NCBI GenBank assembly: GCA_018343915.1
Contig: JABRWF010000007.1
Location: 2,666,001 to 2,730,000 of the forward strand
Reading direction: 5' to 3'
DNA length: 64,000 bases
Origin: Agroathelia rolfsii
Taxonomy: Eukaryota > Basidiomycota > Agaricomycetes > Amylocorticiales > Amylocorticiaceae
Numbering within the stretch: the stretch's first letter is position 1; every line of letters starts with the position of its first letter. Positions 35,084 to 47,270 of the stretch are shown here, in pieces. Below the pieces are notes generated by a model, which saw only the letters and a program-made list of their open reading frames with translations, was not told where the DNA came from and made no database searches. The position numbers were made by a program, and so were the translations under genes.

Positions 35084-36553
35084 ATGAGCACACGCAAGGG
35101 CACGTCCTACAAGCCCAAAGAAGTCCTGGTCCCTTGGGCCACAAAGTCTACCGCATCACCACCCAAAGTCACCAGGGAAATTGCGTCGAGCTCGGCTCCG
35201 CATATCTCTGAAGAAGAAGAGGAAGAATCTGGCGAAGAAGCCACCTCCACAAGAGCATCTCCACCAAAAACCCCGGAAGGAGAAGAAGAAGCCGCGTCCG
35301 AATACCCGTCTCCATCCGAGTTCCGGCAAAAGTTTACCACCGAGTCCCCTTACCCATCATCTCCTATTGCCCCACACCCTTCTCCATCTAAAAGCCACCA
35401 TGAACGCCGCAGAGAAAAACGCAGAGAAGCCCTCGAAGAAGAAGAACCTGCTGAGATGTCGCTACCACAAGAACTAGGGCAGATCCTGGCACTTCTCCAG
35501 TCAAACCAAGCCCACATCCAAGCTTCTATGGAGCAGATGCAAGAAACTCAGGTGCGCTTTGCTGACCTCCTTGAACGAGAACAACCAGCCCCTATTACCA
35601 TCACATCATCATCTACCCCTAAGGAGATAGGGCAAGCTCCAGAGAAATGGTCAGGAGACTGGTCAAAATACCAATCGTTTGTCTTCGGATTTGAGAACCA
35701 CATAAAGCTCAATCCAAAGATTTATGCCACCGACTACACAAAGGCCAGGTTCTTTGTGGGGCTTTTAGAAGGTGCTCCAAAAGCTTGGAGTCAGAAGTTT
35801 GACAATGTCATTGACACAAAAGGGTTCAACTTTGAAAAAGACCTATACGCCAAGTTCAAGGCGTTATACGGTGCAAGAGACTTCGGTAGGATTGCCCTAC
35901 AAAAACTACAGGATTTGAAGCAGGGCACGTCATCAATCGCGGACTTTATGGCAACCTTCTCTACCCTTGCAAACCAGACCAAGTTGTTGGATGAAGACCT
36001 CAGAGTACGATATTGGCAGGCTTTGTCTCCAAAAATCAAAGGGGTAATTGGTGGATATCCGAAGGAACGCCGAAACACACTAGAACACTTGATGGAAGCT
36101 GCGGTTGATGCTGAAGAAGGACTTCGAGACGCGGGAATCTGGACTGACGGCTGGAAACCCCGACCCCGTTTCCAGAACCAAGGAACAGCAGCAAACCCAA
36201 TCACTATTAATGCTGCACAAGCCCCTCTTCCCCCATCTAGCACAACTCCCCAAAGTTCTCGACGTCCACCTTGTGACCTAAGCACGGTGCAGTGCTATAA
36301 CTGCCAACAATGGGGGCACTTCGCCTCTAACTGCACAAATCCTAGGGTTTCGAGATATCAAGGTTTCAAGCCGAGGATCCAGGCAACCACAACAACGGCA
36401 CCTCCTGCCCCGACAGCCGATCAACTAGGGACTTCCGCTGCCAATGACGACATTAATGAAGGATCTTCTACGATGACAATGGCCGATCTACAAGCTCTGG
36501 TAGAACAACAGGCTATGGCACTTGCTGCATTCAAGGACAAAGCGGGTTTTTAG
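35084..36553 (+). CDS. gag: B2 gag polyprotein (intact frame)
   Basis: Structural polyprotein of the retrotransposon, 489 aa, the only full-length gag in the window. The N-terminus MSTRKGTSYKPKEV is followed by an acidic/Ser/Pro-rich region. A helical stretch (QELGQILALLQSNQAHIQAS) may be a coiled coil. The capsid core shows KYQSFVFGFENHIKLNPKIY, YAKFKALYGARDFGRIALQK and DAEEGLRDAGIWTDGWKPRP. The zinc knuckle is CYNCQQWGHFASNC (CX2CX4HX4C). It ends AAFKDKAGF with TAG at 36551-36553, right after the slippery heptamer. Confidence 0.88.
   Translation: MSTRKGTSYKPKEVLVPWATKSTASPPKVTREIASSSAPHISEEEEEESGEEATSTRASPPKTPEGEEEAASEYPSPSEFRQKFTTESPYPSSPIAPHPSPSKSHHERRREKRREALEEEEPAEMSLPQELGQILALLQSNQAHIQASMEQMQETQVRFADLLEREQPAPITITSSSTPKEIGQAPEKWSGDWSKYQSFVFGFENHIKLNPKIYATDYTKARFFVGLLEGAPKAWSQKFDNVIDTKGFNFEKDLYAKFKALYGARDFGRIALQKLQDLKQGTSSIADFMATFSTLANQTKLLDEDLRVRYWQALSPKIKGVIGGYPKERRNTLEHLMEAAVDAEEGLRDAGIWTDGWKPRPRFQNQGTAANPITINAAQAPLPPSSTTPQSSRRPPCDLSTVQCYNCQQWGHFASNCTNPRVSRYQGFKPRIQATTTTAPPAPTADQLGTSAANDDINEGSSTMTMADLQALVEQQAMALAAFKDKAGF
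36544..36550 (+). promoter_or_regulatory. -1 ribosomal frameshift heptamer, element B2
   Basis: G GGT TTT directly followed by the gag TAG. A -1 slip gives FLEGSTERAILADPYLSNR, homologous to the start of pol in A and D. Confidence 0.78.
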
Positions 36554-39500
36554 AAGGGTCGACAGAAAGGGCCATTTTGGCCGACCCCTATCTCTCTAAT
36601 CGTTTTTCTTCTTTTCTCTCTTGTAATTCCGTCTCTATTTCCGGTGCGCATGGACAGCACCTTCATATCCCACTTATGTTCCATGGACATTTTTCTTCAC
36701 TTGTAACCTTAGCCATGATCGATTCAGGCGCCTCCTCCTCTTTTATTCATTCACGTTTCATCAAAGAAAACAAAATAATTACAAAAAAATTACCTCGTAG
36801 TATCTCTGTACATAACATTGATAATTCGCTGAATGCACAAGGAAAGATCGAAGAAATTGCAATCCTCGACACAAGCATTGGAGGAATTAAGAAGAAACTT
36901 CCCTTCCTGGTAACCGATATTGGCCTCAAAAATGTGATCTTAGGAATAGACTGGCTTTGGCTAGAAAACCCAGTAATAGACTGGTCCGCCGGAAAAATCA
37001 CACACCCAGACCGGATGACAATCATGTCTAGTCTCTTGCCAGACTGGGCATCTGAATACACATCGGTGTTTTCGAAAGAAGCTTCGCAGAGAATGCCCCT
37101 TCGAAAACCCTGGGATCACAAAATTGAGCTCAAGGACGGGGCCCAGTTGCGCAGAAGTAAGGCATACCCTCTTTCGGTCAAAGAAGAAGAAGCACTGGTG
37201 GATTACCTTAAGGAGAATCTCGAAAAAGGATACATCAGAAAATCAGAAAGCCCTATCACCGCACCGATGTTCTTTGTCCCAAAGAAGAATGGTTCCCTCC
37301 GCCCGGTCCAAGATTACTGAAAACTAAATGCCGAGACCATCGAAAACGCATATCCCCTACCACTTATCTCCAAACTACAAGACAAAATGACCAAGTTTAG
37401 GACTTTCTGCAAAATTGACCTACGATGGGGTTTCAACAATATTCGCATCAGGGAAGGCGATGAATACAAGGCAGCCTTCATTACAAACAAAGGCCTATTC
37501 AAACCCACGGTCATGACATTCGGTTTATGCAATGCGCCAGCTACCATGCAAACCATGATGGACAACCTGTTCTATAAATTCAACCAATTGGGATGGCTTG
37601 TTCACTACATAGACGATATTATCATTGGTGTGCAAACAGAAATGGAGCTTCGCAAGCAGGTCCTGGAAGTATTAGGGGTTCTCAAGGCTAATGACTTGTT
37701 TGCTAACCTTGAGAAATTCGAATACGATGTTCCTGAAGTAGACATCTTAGGAGCTCTGGTCTTGTTTGGCTCAATCCATATGACCCCTGAAAAGGTCAAA
37801 GCAGTTCTGGAATGGCCGACACCCCAAAAGGTTTCTGATGTCCGACGTTTCCGCGGCCTCGCTAACTACTACCGACGCTTCATCAGGAATTTTGCTCAGA
37901 TTTGCAAACCCTTGGATTGGCTAACCAGAAAAGTGGAATGGAAATGGGATCTAGAAGAACAGGAGGCATTCGATTCTCTAAAGAAAGCTTTCACCTTGGC
38001 TCCAGTACTGGGGGCTTATGACCAAACGGCAGAAACCCGCTTAGAAACCGATGCGTCTAACTTTGCTACTGGAGCCGTACTCCTCCAAAAGCAAGTAGAC
38101 AACTCCTGGCGACCAATTGCCTTCCTTTCCCAAGCCATGAATGATGCCGAATAAAACTATGACATCTGGGACAAAGAGATGTTAGGAATCATCCGAGCCT
38201 TGGACGCCTGGCGTCACTACCTCATTGATCTTCCCCACCCCTTCGAAATTTGTACCGATCATAAGAACCTCGAATACTGGAAAACGGCCCAGAACCTGAC
38301 AAGACGACAAGCAAGATGGTCCCTCTTTCTTTCCGAATTCCGGTTCACAATCTCTTACCTCCAAGGATCTGAGAACGGCCGCGCTGACCCCCTTTCTCGA
38401 CGACCTGACTTCCAACGAACTGATGAAGAAGATAACCTTGATCAGGTAGTCTTGGATCCTAAGCTCTTCCGAATCAATGCGGCAAGGAGAGGTCATGTAG
38501 AAGTCCAAGGGGAAAAGAATATTCTAGACCGAATCAGAAGCAAGGCTAGGGATGCGGAAATCGCAAATGCATTAGGCATGGTTAAGGAGCTAGGACCAAT
38601 TAAATTGCAAAAGGGTTTGGAAGAATGGAATGAGGAAAACGGCTTGATCCTGCACCTCGGAAAGGTTTATGTCCCCCGTGATACCACCCTGCGTAATGAC
38701 ATCATCCGCTTACATCATGACGTACCAGCAGCCGGACATCCGGGACGACACAAAACCCTAGAGTTAGTCTCAAGAAATTACTGGTGGCCCGGGCTTACTA
38801 AATCAGTCAACGACTATGTAGCCTCATGCCCTAGTTGCCTTGCTTCCAAAACGGCCCGATCTATGCCTGTAGGACCCCTGGCACCTCTCCCTACCCCAGA
38901 ACGCCCATGAGAACACGTAACCTCGGACATAATTGTTAAGCTTCCGGAATCTCAGGGCTTCGACTCAATCCTTGTAGTTGTGGATAGACTAACCAAGATG
39001 TGCCATCTGGTTCCCTGCATCAAAGCAATCACAGCATCAGAAATGGCGGATTTGTACTTGGCCAACGTCTTCCAATTGCATGGACTACCACGACAATGGA
39101 CTTCGGACCGAGGACCCCAGTTTGCCGGAAAAGTCATGCGGGAAATCCACAAACGGCTGAACATTAAAACTTCTCTATCCACCGCCTACCACCCGCAGTC
39201 CAATGGTTAGACAGAATGACTTAACCAAGAAGTCGAAGTCTACTTGCAAAACTATGTTTCCCATCGACAAGACAACTGGGCTGGTCTCTTACCACTTACA
39301 GAGTTCGCACTAAACAACTGACAATAAGCATCCACGGGATCTTCCCCCTTTGAAATGAATTACGGATTCTCGCCCCGTATGAACCTTACAACAGCCGGGA
39401 TTCCAAGCACCGAAGGAGCACAGCTATGGACAGAAAAGGTTAAGGAACTACAGGAAGATGCAAAGGCAGCTCTGGATCACGCGGCCAACCAAATGAAATA

Positions 39501-40086
39501 CTTCTTTGACAAACACGCAGCAGAAATTCCAAAATACACTGTTGGCAACAAAGTTTGGCTAAGCACAGAAAATATTAAGCTTGCCCAACCCTCGAAGAAG
39601 CTTTCGGCAAAATGGATTGGCCCCTATAAAATCACGGAACTTGTTGGAAACCAGGCAGTACGGCTCGCAATCCCAAAAAGATGGACAATACATGATGTTT
39701 TCCACGTATCACTAATCAAACCACATGTTCAAGTTGAATCCAGACCCCTGGCACCTATTCCAGAAGTTGTAGAAGTCGAAGGAGAAGAAGAACATGAGGT
39801 CCTGCGGATCAAAGACAGCCGGTTAAGCCCGAGGACAAAGAAGTTAGAATATTTGGTCAAATGGAAAGGATACCCAGGAGAAGACTCGTGGGAAAAAGAA
39901 GCCAACATCACAAACGCCCCGAAACTGATCAAGGAATTCCACAAAAAGAACCCCAAAGCACCCAAACGCCTTTCGGCTGCAGTCTTTGCAGATCTTCCAT
40001 TCCGACCAATACAAAACTTCACAGAAACCATGGAAAAGATTGGAGGAACATGGGAGCTAGGGATGTTCCGGAGGAAATCCCCTTAG
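36551..40086 (+). pseudogene. pol: B2 pol: protease-RT-RNase H-integrase-chromodomain, several stops
   Basis: Pol begins in the -1 frame from the gag end. Protease: LAMIDSGASSSF. RT: GYIRKSESPITAPMFFVPKK, IDLRWGFNNIRIREGDEYKA, HYIDDIIIGVQ. RNase H: ETDASNFATGAVLL and [10 protein letters not shown]. Integrase: HPGRHKTLELVSRNYWWPGL, CPSCLASK, SQGFDSILVVVDRLTKM, TSDRGPQFAGK, NQEVEVYL. Chromodomain: LEYLVKWKGYPGEDSWEKEA; end GMFRRKSP. In-frame stops occur at about 37318, 38152, 38908, 39208, 39217, 39319 and 39325. Compared with B1 they fit CGA-to-TGA, CAA/CAG-to-TAA/TAG and TGG-to-TGA changes. Otherwise it is full length with no frameshift noticed. Confidence 0.9.
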
Positions 40087-40097
40087 GAAGGGGGTAA
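40085..40097 (+). other. Polypurine tract of B2
   Basis: AGGAAGGGGGTAA-type purine run directly before the 3' LTR start (TGTCATGAG). It would prime plus-strand synthesis. Confidence 0.75.
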
Positions 40098-41817
40098 TGT
40101 CATGAGAAGGGAATTTTCGCCGATTTTTCGGCTATTTTCTTGTATTATTTGGACAATTATTTATTTAGTTATTGCATTTTCTTTTCTTTTCCTTTATTTC
40201 TCTTATAAAAATTACCCTTTAGGGCGTGAACTGTGGGCAGTGCAGTAGTCATGTGATTAGCCCTCACGTGTACCAAGCCGCACGTTACAGGAGTAATCTC
40301 GGGGCTGTGCGTACTTCTATTTCACCATCGCGCACAGCCTAGGAACATAGACTTCCTTCCCTGATCAATTCCTAATGGTTACCGGTACCGGTCCGGAAAC
40401 GGATCTCCACACGGATGCCTGGTGGAGTTAGGTTAAAAGATCTTCCCTTGCATTGCCACAACTATACTTCTATTTCCGTCTGCGCACAGACCAACAAGGC
40501 TGCGCACGGACCCTTCTATAGTAGTATAAATAGTGCATGTAACTTGTCCTGAAGAGCTTAGCTTCGACCTCTTCGCCTTCAGGCAAGTAATCCAAAGTTT
40601 GTACCCATTAAAATAGATTGCTAATACACTTCGCCTTCAGGGTTTACTTTTGGCCTAGAGCCAGGTTCTTAGCATCTCCCCCTCTCCCCCTCTTTCTCTC
40701 TCTCTCAATAGGAGGCGGTGTAAATCCCCTCATAAGTGTGTGAATCCATAAGAGCATCGTTGTCACGACCCGCCAACGCACCCGGCCGCTGAACGTCCCG
40801 ATCGCGCACATCGACACACGCAAACATCTACGACGGAATCACCGGCGACGCCCTCCCTTCTGAGTTGCCGCGTATCCTGTGCATCGGACGCGTTTCCGAT
40901 GTGTCCGCCGATGTTTCCCCGGAGCCATGTGCAAGGCCGCCCTTTGCGCTTCCTTCCCATCATTGATGCGCTTCTGTCCATCAGAGCGTTCCACATGCCG
41001 ACTGGACTTCTCAGAGACAATCCCCGAGTCGCCATGTGTCCCCACCAGCGGATCCTTCCTATCTGGGAAGATCGCGCTTGGTTCCCCACCATGATCGCGC
41101 TCTGATCGACAATCAGACCGCCGATGGTTCTGAAGGAACGCACCTCCGCCTTCGTGCACAGTGTGGCACGACTACCAGAGCGCGCGGCGCGCGCTATTCC
41201 TTATTGTTTCTATTGTCTTTCACCTATTTCTTTATTTATCATTTTCTCGACTACTGTACTTAGTATATAGTACTGTACTTGATGTAGTAGATACAGTAGT
41301 CGGAAAATTAAGTGTGTTTGGCCCTAAACAAGCCCTACACCCGCTGCATCGTCAGCGGTCAACCTGTGGACTCGAGCGTCCTCGAGCATCTCGTCTAGCC
41401 TTTCTCTTCTTGCTTGATCTCTCCGCTCTACGCTCGATCTCGCCGGACCATCCGCTCAACTTGCCATACGCCGTGCCTGCTCGCCGCGTCACCCGTATTG
41501 CTGCAAGCCCCGAGATATCAAAGAGGCATCTCCACGAACCCACAGGGCTGCCATCCGGCAGTGAGCAGCTGTAGCAGTTAGCGCTCCAGGGGCATCGCCG
41601 CACCGCCCGAGCTAGCTGCAAAGGCAGCTCTTGACAATCGTAAGAAGAAAGCAGAGTACCCGGCGCACCCTCAATAGATAAAGGGATTGCGTATCTGTGG
41701 GAAAACTTCCTTTCTTAGGTACTTAGTCTTAGTGTTAAGAAGGCCTATTGTTTTGGTTGTGTCACAAGTAGGCTCTCCATGCCCAACGTAACATAGTCAA
41801 GGAGTAGACCCTTGACA
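40098..41817 (+). repeat. 3' LTR of B2, split by solo LTR E
   Basis: 40098-40760 plus 41642-41817 (839 bp) align with the B2 5' LTR (840 bp). The one-base length difference is a T-run change near 40321. Other differences I compared are transitions. Confidence 0.88.
40761..41636. repeat. Level 6: solo LTR E, CpG-rich
   Basis: An 876-bp insert beginning TGTCACGACCCGCC and ending GCTCTTGACA, flanked by ATCGT (40756-40760 and 41637-41641). The uninterrupted site is seen in the B2 5' LTR near 34430. It contains no gene; open frames inside (40763-41143 and others) are incidental. It belongs to a family absent elsewhere in the window and retains many CpG dinucleotides. Confidence 0.85.
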
Positions 41818-41822
41818 TAAAG

Positions 41823-44320
41823 ATCCGCCATTTCCAATGCTGTGATTGCTTCCACGCAAGGTATTAGGTGGCACATTTTCGTCAGCCTGTCTACTACTAC
41901 TAGGATTGAATCGAAACCTTGGGATTCGGGCAGTTTGATAATCATATCAGATGTGACATGTTCCCAAGGTTGCTCGGGGGTAGGTAGAGGTGCTAGGGGT
42001 CCTACCGGCATTGATCTGGCCGTTTTGGAGGCGAGGCAGTTGGGGCAAGAGGAGACGTAATCGTTGACTGCTTTGGTAAGTCCGGGCCACCAATAGTTTC
42101 TGGAAACAAGTTTGAGTGTCTTATGGTGACCAGGATGACCGGCTGATGGGACGTCGTAGTGGAGGCAGATGATATCATTACGAAGTGTGGTGTCACGAGG
42201 TACGTAGACTTTGCCGAGGTGTAGGATTAGACCATTCTCCTCGTTCCATTCTTCCAAACCCTTCTGTAGCTTGACTGGTCCTAGTTCCTTGACCAATCCT
42301 AAGGCGTTTGCAATTTCCGCGTCTTTTGCCTTGCTTCTGATTTGGTTTAGAATATCCTTTTCTCCTTGGACTTTTACATGGCCTCTCCTTGCCGCGTTGA
42401 TTCGAAAAAGCTTGGGATCTAGAACTATCTGGTCAAGGTTATCTTCCTTGTCGGTTCGTTGGAAGTCAGGCCATCTTGAAAGGGGGTCGGCGCAGCCATT
42501 CTCGGATCCTCGGAGGTAGGAAATCGTGAACCGGAACTCGGAAAGGAAAAGGGACCATCTTGCCTGTCATCTTGTCAGGTTTCGGGCTATTTTCCAGTAT
42601 TCAAGGTTTTTGTGATCCGTACGAATTTCAAAGGGGTGGGGAAGTCCAATGAGATAATGGCGCCATGCATCGAGAGCCCTGATAATACCCAGCATTTCCT
42701 TGTCCCAAATGTCATAATTCCGCTCGGCGTCATTCATAGCTTGAGATAGGAATGCAATTGGTCTCCATGAGTCATCCTTTTGTTTCTAGAGAAGCACTGC
42801 ACTGGTAGTGAAGTTAGAAGCATCTGTCTCTAGGCGTGTCTTGGTGGTCTAGTCGTATGCTCCTAGTACTGGGGCCGAGGTAAAAGCCTTTTTTAGATTG
42901 TCGAAAGCTTCTTGCTCCTCCAAACCCCATTTCCATTCGGTTTTGCCTGTTAGTCGGTCCAAAGGTTTACAGATTTGGGCAAAATTTTGAATGAAACGTC
43001 GGTAGTAATTTGCTAATCCGCGGAAGCATCGGACGTTGGTGACCTTCTGAGGAACTGGCCATTCTAAGACTGCTTTAACTTTTTCCGGGGTCATACGTAT
43101 TGAGCCAAATGAGACTAGTGCGCCTAAGATATCTACTTCTGGAACGTTGTATTCAAATTTCTCAAGGTTTGCAAACAAGTCGTTTGCCTTAAGGACTCTC
43201 AATACCTCCAAAACCCTTGAACGCAGTTCTGACTCTGTTTGTGCACCAATTATAATATCATCGATGTAATGGGCTAGCCACCCTAGCTGATTGAATTTGT
43301 AGAACAGGTCGTCCATCATTGTTTGCATTGTTGCGGGTGCATTACAAAGTCCGAACGTCATTACGGTTGGTTCGAATAGTCCTTTGTTAGTAATAAAGGC
43401 AGCTTTGTGTTCATTGCCCTCTCGAATCCGGATGTTATTAAAGCCCCATCGCAAGTCGATTTTACAAAATGTTCGAAACTTAGTCATCTTGTCCTGTAGC
43501 TCGGAAATAAGAGGGAGAGGGTAGGCATTTTCAATTGTTTCCGCATTGAGCTTGCGGTAGTCTTGGACTGGACGAAGCGAACCGTTTTTTTTTGGTACAA
43601 AGAACATGGGAGCAGCAATCGGGCTTTTGGACTTTCTGATGTATCCTTTTTCAAGGTTCTCCTGTAGATAGTCTACCAATGCTTCTTCTTCTTTGACCGA
43701 AAGAGAATACGCCTTGCTTCTTTGGAGTTGGGCCCCATCCTTGAGTTCGATCTTGTGATCCCAGGGCTTTTGGAGTGGCATTCTTTGGGAGGCTTCCTTT
43801 GAAAATACTGACGTAAATTCAGAGGCCCAGTCTGGCAAGAGACTAGAAGAGATCGTTATGCGGTCGGGATGTGTAATTTTCCCAGCTGACCAGTCTATCA
43901 CTGGGTTTTCCAACCAAAGCCAGTCTATTCCTAGGATCACGTTTTTGGGACCAATGTCGGTAACCAGGAAAGGGAGCTTCTTTCTTATTCCCCCAATACT
44001 GGTTTCAAGGATTGCTATTTCCTCAATCTTTCCTTGTGCATTTAAAGTATTATTGATATTGTGTACAGGTATTGAACAAGGTAGTTTTTTTGTATTTATT
44101 TTATTTTCTTTGATAAATCGAGAATGAATAAAAGATGAAGATGCACCGGAGTCTATCATAGCTAAAGTTACAAGCGAAGAGAACTGTCCATGGAACATGA
44201 GGGGAATGTGGAGGTGCTGTCCATGCGCACCGGAGATGGAAACAGAGTTGAGAGAGAGAAAAGAGGAAAATCTATTTGACAAATAAGGGTCGGCCGAAAT
44301 GGCCCTTTCCGTCGACCCTT
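41823..44320 (-). pseudogene. pol: B1 pol, N-terminal part: protease to integrase
   Basis: The minus-strand pol frame opens near the gag end. Protease: LAMIDSGASSSFIHSRF. RT: GYIRKSKSPIAAPMFFVPKK, IDLRWGFNNIRIREGNEHKA, HYIDDIIIGAQ. FRGLANYYRRFIQNF leads to a stop near 42849, where YD is followed by TAG. The RNase H region has further stops near 42787 and 42571. The frame is then open from about 42560 as integrase: HPGHHKTLKLVSRNYWWPGL, CPNCLASK, SDMIIKLPESQGFDS. It is cut by B2 at MADLY (41822) and continues at 33766. B1 retains the protease and RT catalytic residues. Confidence 0.88.
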
Positions 44321-44323
44321 CTA

Positions 44324-44330
44324 AAAACCC
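44324..44330 (-). promoter_or_regulatory. -1 ribosomal frameshift heptamer, element B1
   Basis: The minus-strand sequence is GGGTTTT followed by TAG (44321-44323), identical to B2 and in the same register. Confidence 0.75.
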
Positions 44331-45110
44331 GCCTTGTCCTTAAAGGCGGCTAATGCCATCGCTTGCTGTTCGACCAGTGCCTGTAGGTCGGCCATTATCA
44401 TTGTCGTGGAGCCCTCGTTGATATTGTCGGTAGCGGCTGAAGTGCCAAGTTGATCCACTGATGGGGAAGGAGCTGTCGTTGTGGTGGCTTGTACCCTAGG
44501 TCTAGAGCCCTGATATCTCGAGACTCGAGGGTTGGTACAGTTTGAAGCAAAGTGCCCCTATTGTTGGCAGTTGTAGCACTGTACTGTACTCAAGTCTCTA
44601 GGTGGGCGGCGGCCTCCTTGTGTAGCTGGTGTTGGAGCGGTTGGTGGAGATTGCGCAGCGTTGATTGTGATGGGATTGGCCGCGGTTCCTTGCGTATTCT
44701 GGAAGCGTGTTCTTGGTTTCCATCCATCCGTCCATACTCCAGCATCACGTAGCCCTTCTTCAGCATCTACGGCGGCCTCAATTAGGTGTTCCAGTGTATC
44801 TCGATGTTCTTTGGGGTATCTGCCAATTACTCCCCTAATTTTTGGAGACAAGGCTTGCCAATAGCGGACTCTTTGATCCTCTCCCGACAACTTGGTCTGA
44901 TTGGCCAAGGTGGAGAAGGTGGCAGTGAAGTCTGCGACTGAAGATGTACCCTGCTTGATATCCTGAAGTTTCTGTAGGGCTATCCTTCCAAAGTCCCTTG
45001 CACCGTAGAGAGCTTTGAATCTAGCGTAGAGATCCCTCTCAAAATTGAACCCCTTGGTATCGATGAGGTCATCGAACTTTTGACTCCAAGCTTTTGGTGC
45101 GCCTTCTAGT

Positions 45111-46120
45111 GTTATGAGTTGGACATTTTTCGCATTTTCTTTACGTACCTGTACATATTTTTATTACATTTTTACGATTTTTATTCATGGAGTTATGGAC
45201 AAAATACCTTGCAGGCAACATCTTGACACGCGTGTGACTGGCTGTGTTAGCCCCACGTGACAGGAGTGCTCGTGACAAGAGTATATTAGGAAGGCAGAGT
45301 CTAGATCATTCCTTTTTATCAAAAGGTCTAGACTCAGGAACCAGGGACGTTCCGATCACTGTGCGATTACTAAGGAGTACTAGACTCATCATTCCGATTG
45401 GTTGCTCATCGGACTTAGGAACAAAGCACTGCCCCTGCATTCTAGTCATTTCCGCTTACGAACCCCGCTGCGCACTGACCATCAAGGCTGCACACGGGCC
45501 CTTCATTTTATGTATAAATACAAGCCTGTAGCCCTTACCTGAACTTTAGCTTTGACCTTCTCGCCTTCAGGTAAGGGCACCCCCCCTGTTTGTATACTTA
45601 CATAACTAATATATATCTCGCCTTCAGGCTTACACAAGTCCTAGCCCACCTCTCTCCCTTACATCTCTCCCTATTAAGTATAAGGCCTCAAGGGCATCTT
45701 AGTAGAAGTTTACATAGGCCTTGTTATAAGAAGGCAAAACAAGTCATAAGCCCTCAATACACCGAGGCAATTGCGCGTGATATCAAAGTCCTATTCATTT
45801 AGGCCTAGGCAGTAAGAAGTCCTAGCAAGTGTCAGTTGATCATGGAGGGCTAAGCCGCCTATCCTGAGTAAGAAACAGTATTAGGATTTATTAGACGCAA
45901 AGAGAGTACACGGGAAATCCTTGGATTGGAGTACCGATCGCAATCCTAGTATAGTAGATCTTAAGCCTGTCCTATTACAACTGGTAGCAATGGGAGCATG
46001 TGAGCACTCGAAATAAAATACCAAACTAGTAGTGGACATAAAACCCAGCCTTACAGCCCGCCTGCGTACCTTACAAGCAGGTTGTCCCTTTTGGTATCGT
46101 CAAGCGCGTAAGCCTTGACA
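45111..46120 (+). repeat. Level 5: solo LTR of family A inside B1 gag
   Basis: 1010 bp from TGTTATGAGTTGGAC to GCCTTGACA, flanked by TCTAG (45106-45110 and 46121-46125). It retains TATAAATA, the 13-bp dyad and AGCTTTGACCT. Confidence 0.9.
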
Positions 46121-46797
46121 TCTAGAAGTCCTACAAAAAAGCGTGCCTTTGTGTAGTCCAAGGAGTAGATCCTGGGGTTCAGCTTGATGTGATTTTTGAA
46201 GCCAAATACGAAGGACTGGTATTTGGTCCAGTCACCGGAGAACTTCTCAGGGGGTTGTCCGATTTCTTTAGGGGTTGACAATGCGGCAATGGTAGGGGCA
46301 GGTTATTCCCTTTCTAACAGGTTGGCAAAACGGGCCTGTGTTTCTTGCATCTGTTCCATTGAGGTCTGGATGCGTGCTTGATTTGCCTGTAAAAGGGCCA
46401 GGATTTGGCCAAGTTCTTGAGGGAGGGACATTTCACTTTCTTTGGGGGGGGAAGGTTTGCGCTTCTTTTCTCTGCGGCATTCGCGTTGGCTTTTGGAGGA
46501 AGAGGGATGTGGTACGATGGGTGATTTGGGGTAGGAAGCTTTGGTAGTGTATTGCCGACGGAATTCAGATGGTGAGGGATATTCTGATGGAGCCTCCTCC
46601 TTGCCTTCTGGTGTCTTAGGCGGTGATGCTTGTGTAGAAATGGCTTCTTTGCCGGATTCTTCTTCTTCTTTGGATAAATGCAGAGCGGAGCTCGACGCGA
46701 TTTCTTTGGTGACTTCGGGAGGGGAAGCAGTGGATTTTGTGGCCCAAGGGACCGGAACTTCTTTGGGCTTGTAAGAGGTGCCCTTGCGTGTGCTCAT

Positions 46798-47270
46798 TTA
46801 CAGAGCGTATGATACGGTCTTCTTCGTCACTGGTGGTCATACCGGTTTCCAAATGCGGATGACGGGATTCTTTTTCTTCGGCTGGGGCTAGAGCTTGCCC
46901 GTAACGTAATCACACAAAAGTCACACAAAATTTTGTAAAGGCAGGGGGGGTGGTAAAAGTGCCTCTCACGCTTAGCAATAATAAACTTTGACCCCCAATG
47001 AGGGCTCCTAGAATGCCAAGCTGTTTAGGCCTGTTGCACTTTGGATACAGCCAAGAAATCATGTGGAGCGTACACACTATTCTTGTCTAAACAGGGTTGT
47101 AAGTAGGCTTTGGAGGGCGCTACACAATGGCTTCCTGAAGTAGTTTATCGCTTACGTATTCAGAATTTGTATGTAAATTTTAATGTGAGAAAGAGGGCTC
47201 TTCGTGCAAGATCATCACTCTTGCCTTCTCGGACCATGGAAGTCCAAGGGATCTGGTAGCTTCGACCTAA
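46798..47270 (-). other. B1 leader with self-priming site
   Basis: Read on the minus strand, AGGTCGAAGCT (47258-47268) lies two bases after the 5' LTR end. It is complementary to the LTR start 11-mer. The rest is gag leader similar to 34625-35083. Confidence 0.72.

Larger units (their letters stand above)
33772..41817 (+). mobile_element. Level 5: Ty3/Gypsy chromovirus element B2
   Basis: B2 is inserted in B1 integrase with TSD TAAAG (33767-33771 and 41818-41822). The 5' LTR is 33772-34611 (840 bp). The 3' LTR is 40098-41817, 839 bp after removing solo LTR E. The internal region 34612-40097 encodes gag and pol on the plus strand. B1 and B2 are the same family in opposite orientation, one inside the other. 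Confidence 0.92.
44321..46797 (-). pseudogene. gag: B1 gag, split by a solo A LTR
   Basis: The ATG at 46797 (MSTRKGTSYKPKEVPVPWAT) matches B2 gag. A TAA follows NLLERE near 46303 where B2 has Gln. The capsid (KYQSFVFGFKNHIKLNPRIY) is interrupted at 46126 by the LTR and resumes at 45105 (LEGAPKAWSQKFD). The zinc-knuckle region reads CYNCQQ-stop-GHFASNC, because the Trp codon is TAG. The C-terminus AAFKDKAGF precedes the slippery site. Confidence 0.85.

Noticed and set aside
40763..41143. Overlapping frames in 40763-41621 as a gene
   Set aside because: They lie wholly within solo LTR E, which has terminal TG/CA and a target duplication; GC-rich DNA yields long chance frames.
45244..45531. A recurrent open frame in all family A LTRs (also 24288, 48417, 60493, and 63673 on the minus strand)
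   Set aside because: It recurs because the LTR DNA is repeated. The frames extend across the TATA box and predicted start, and mutations between copies are not biased to third positions.
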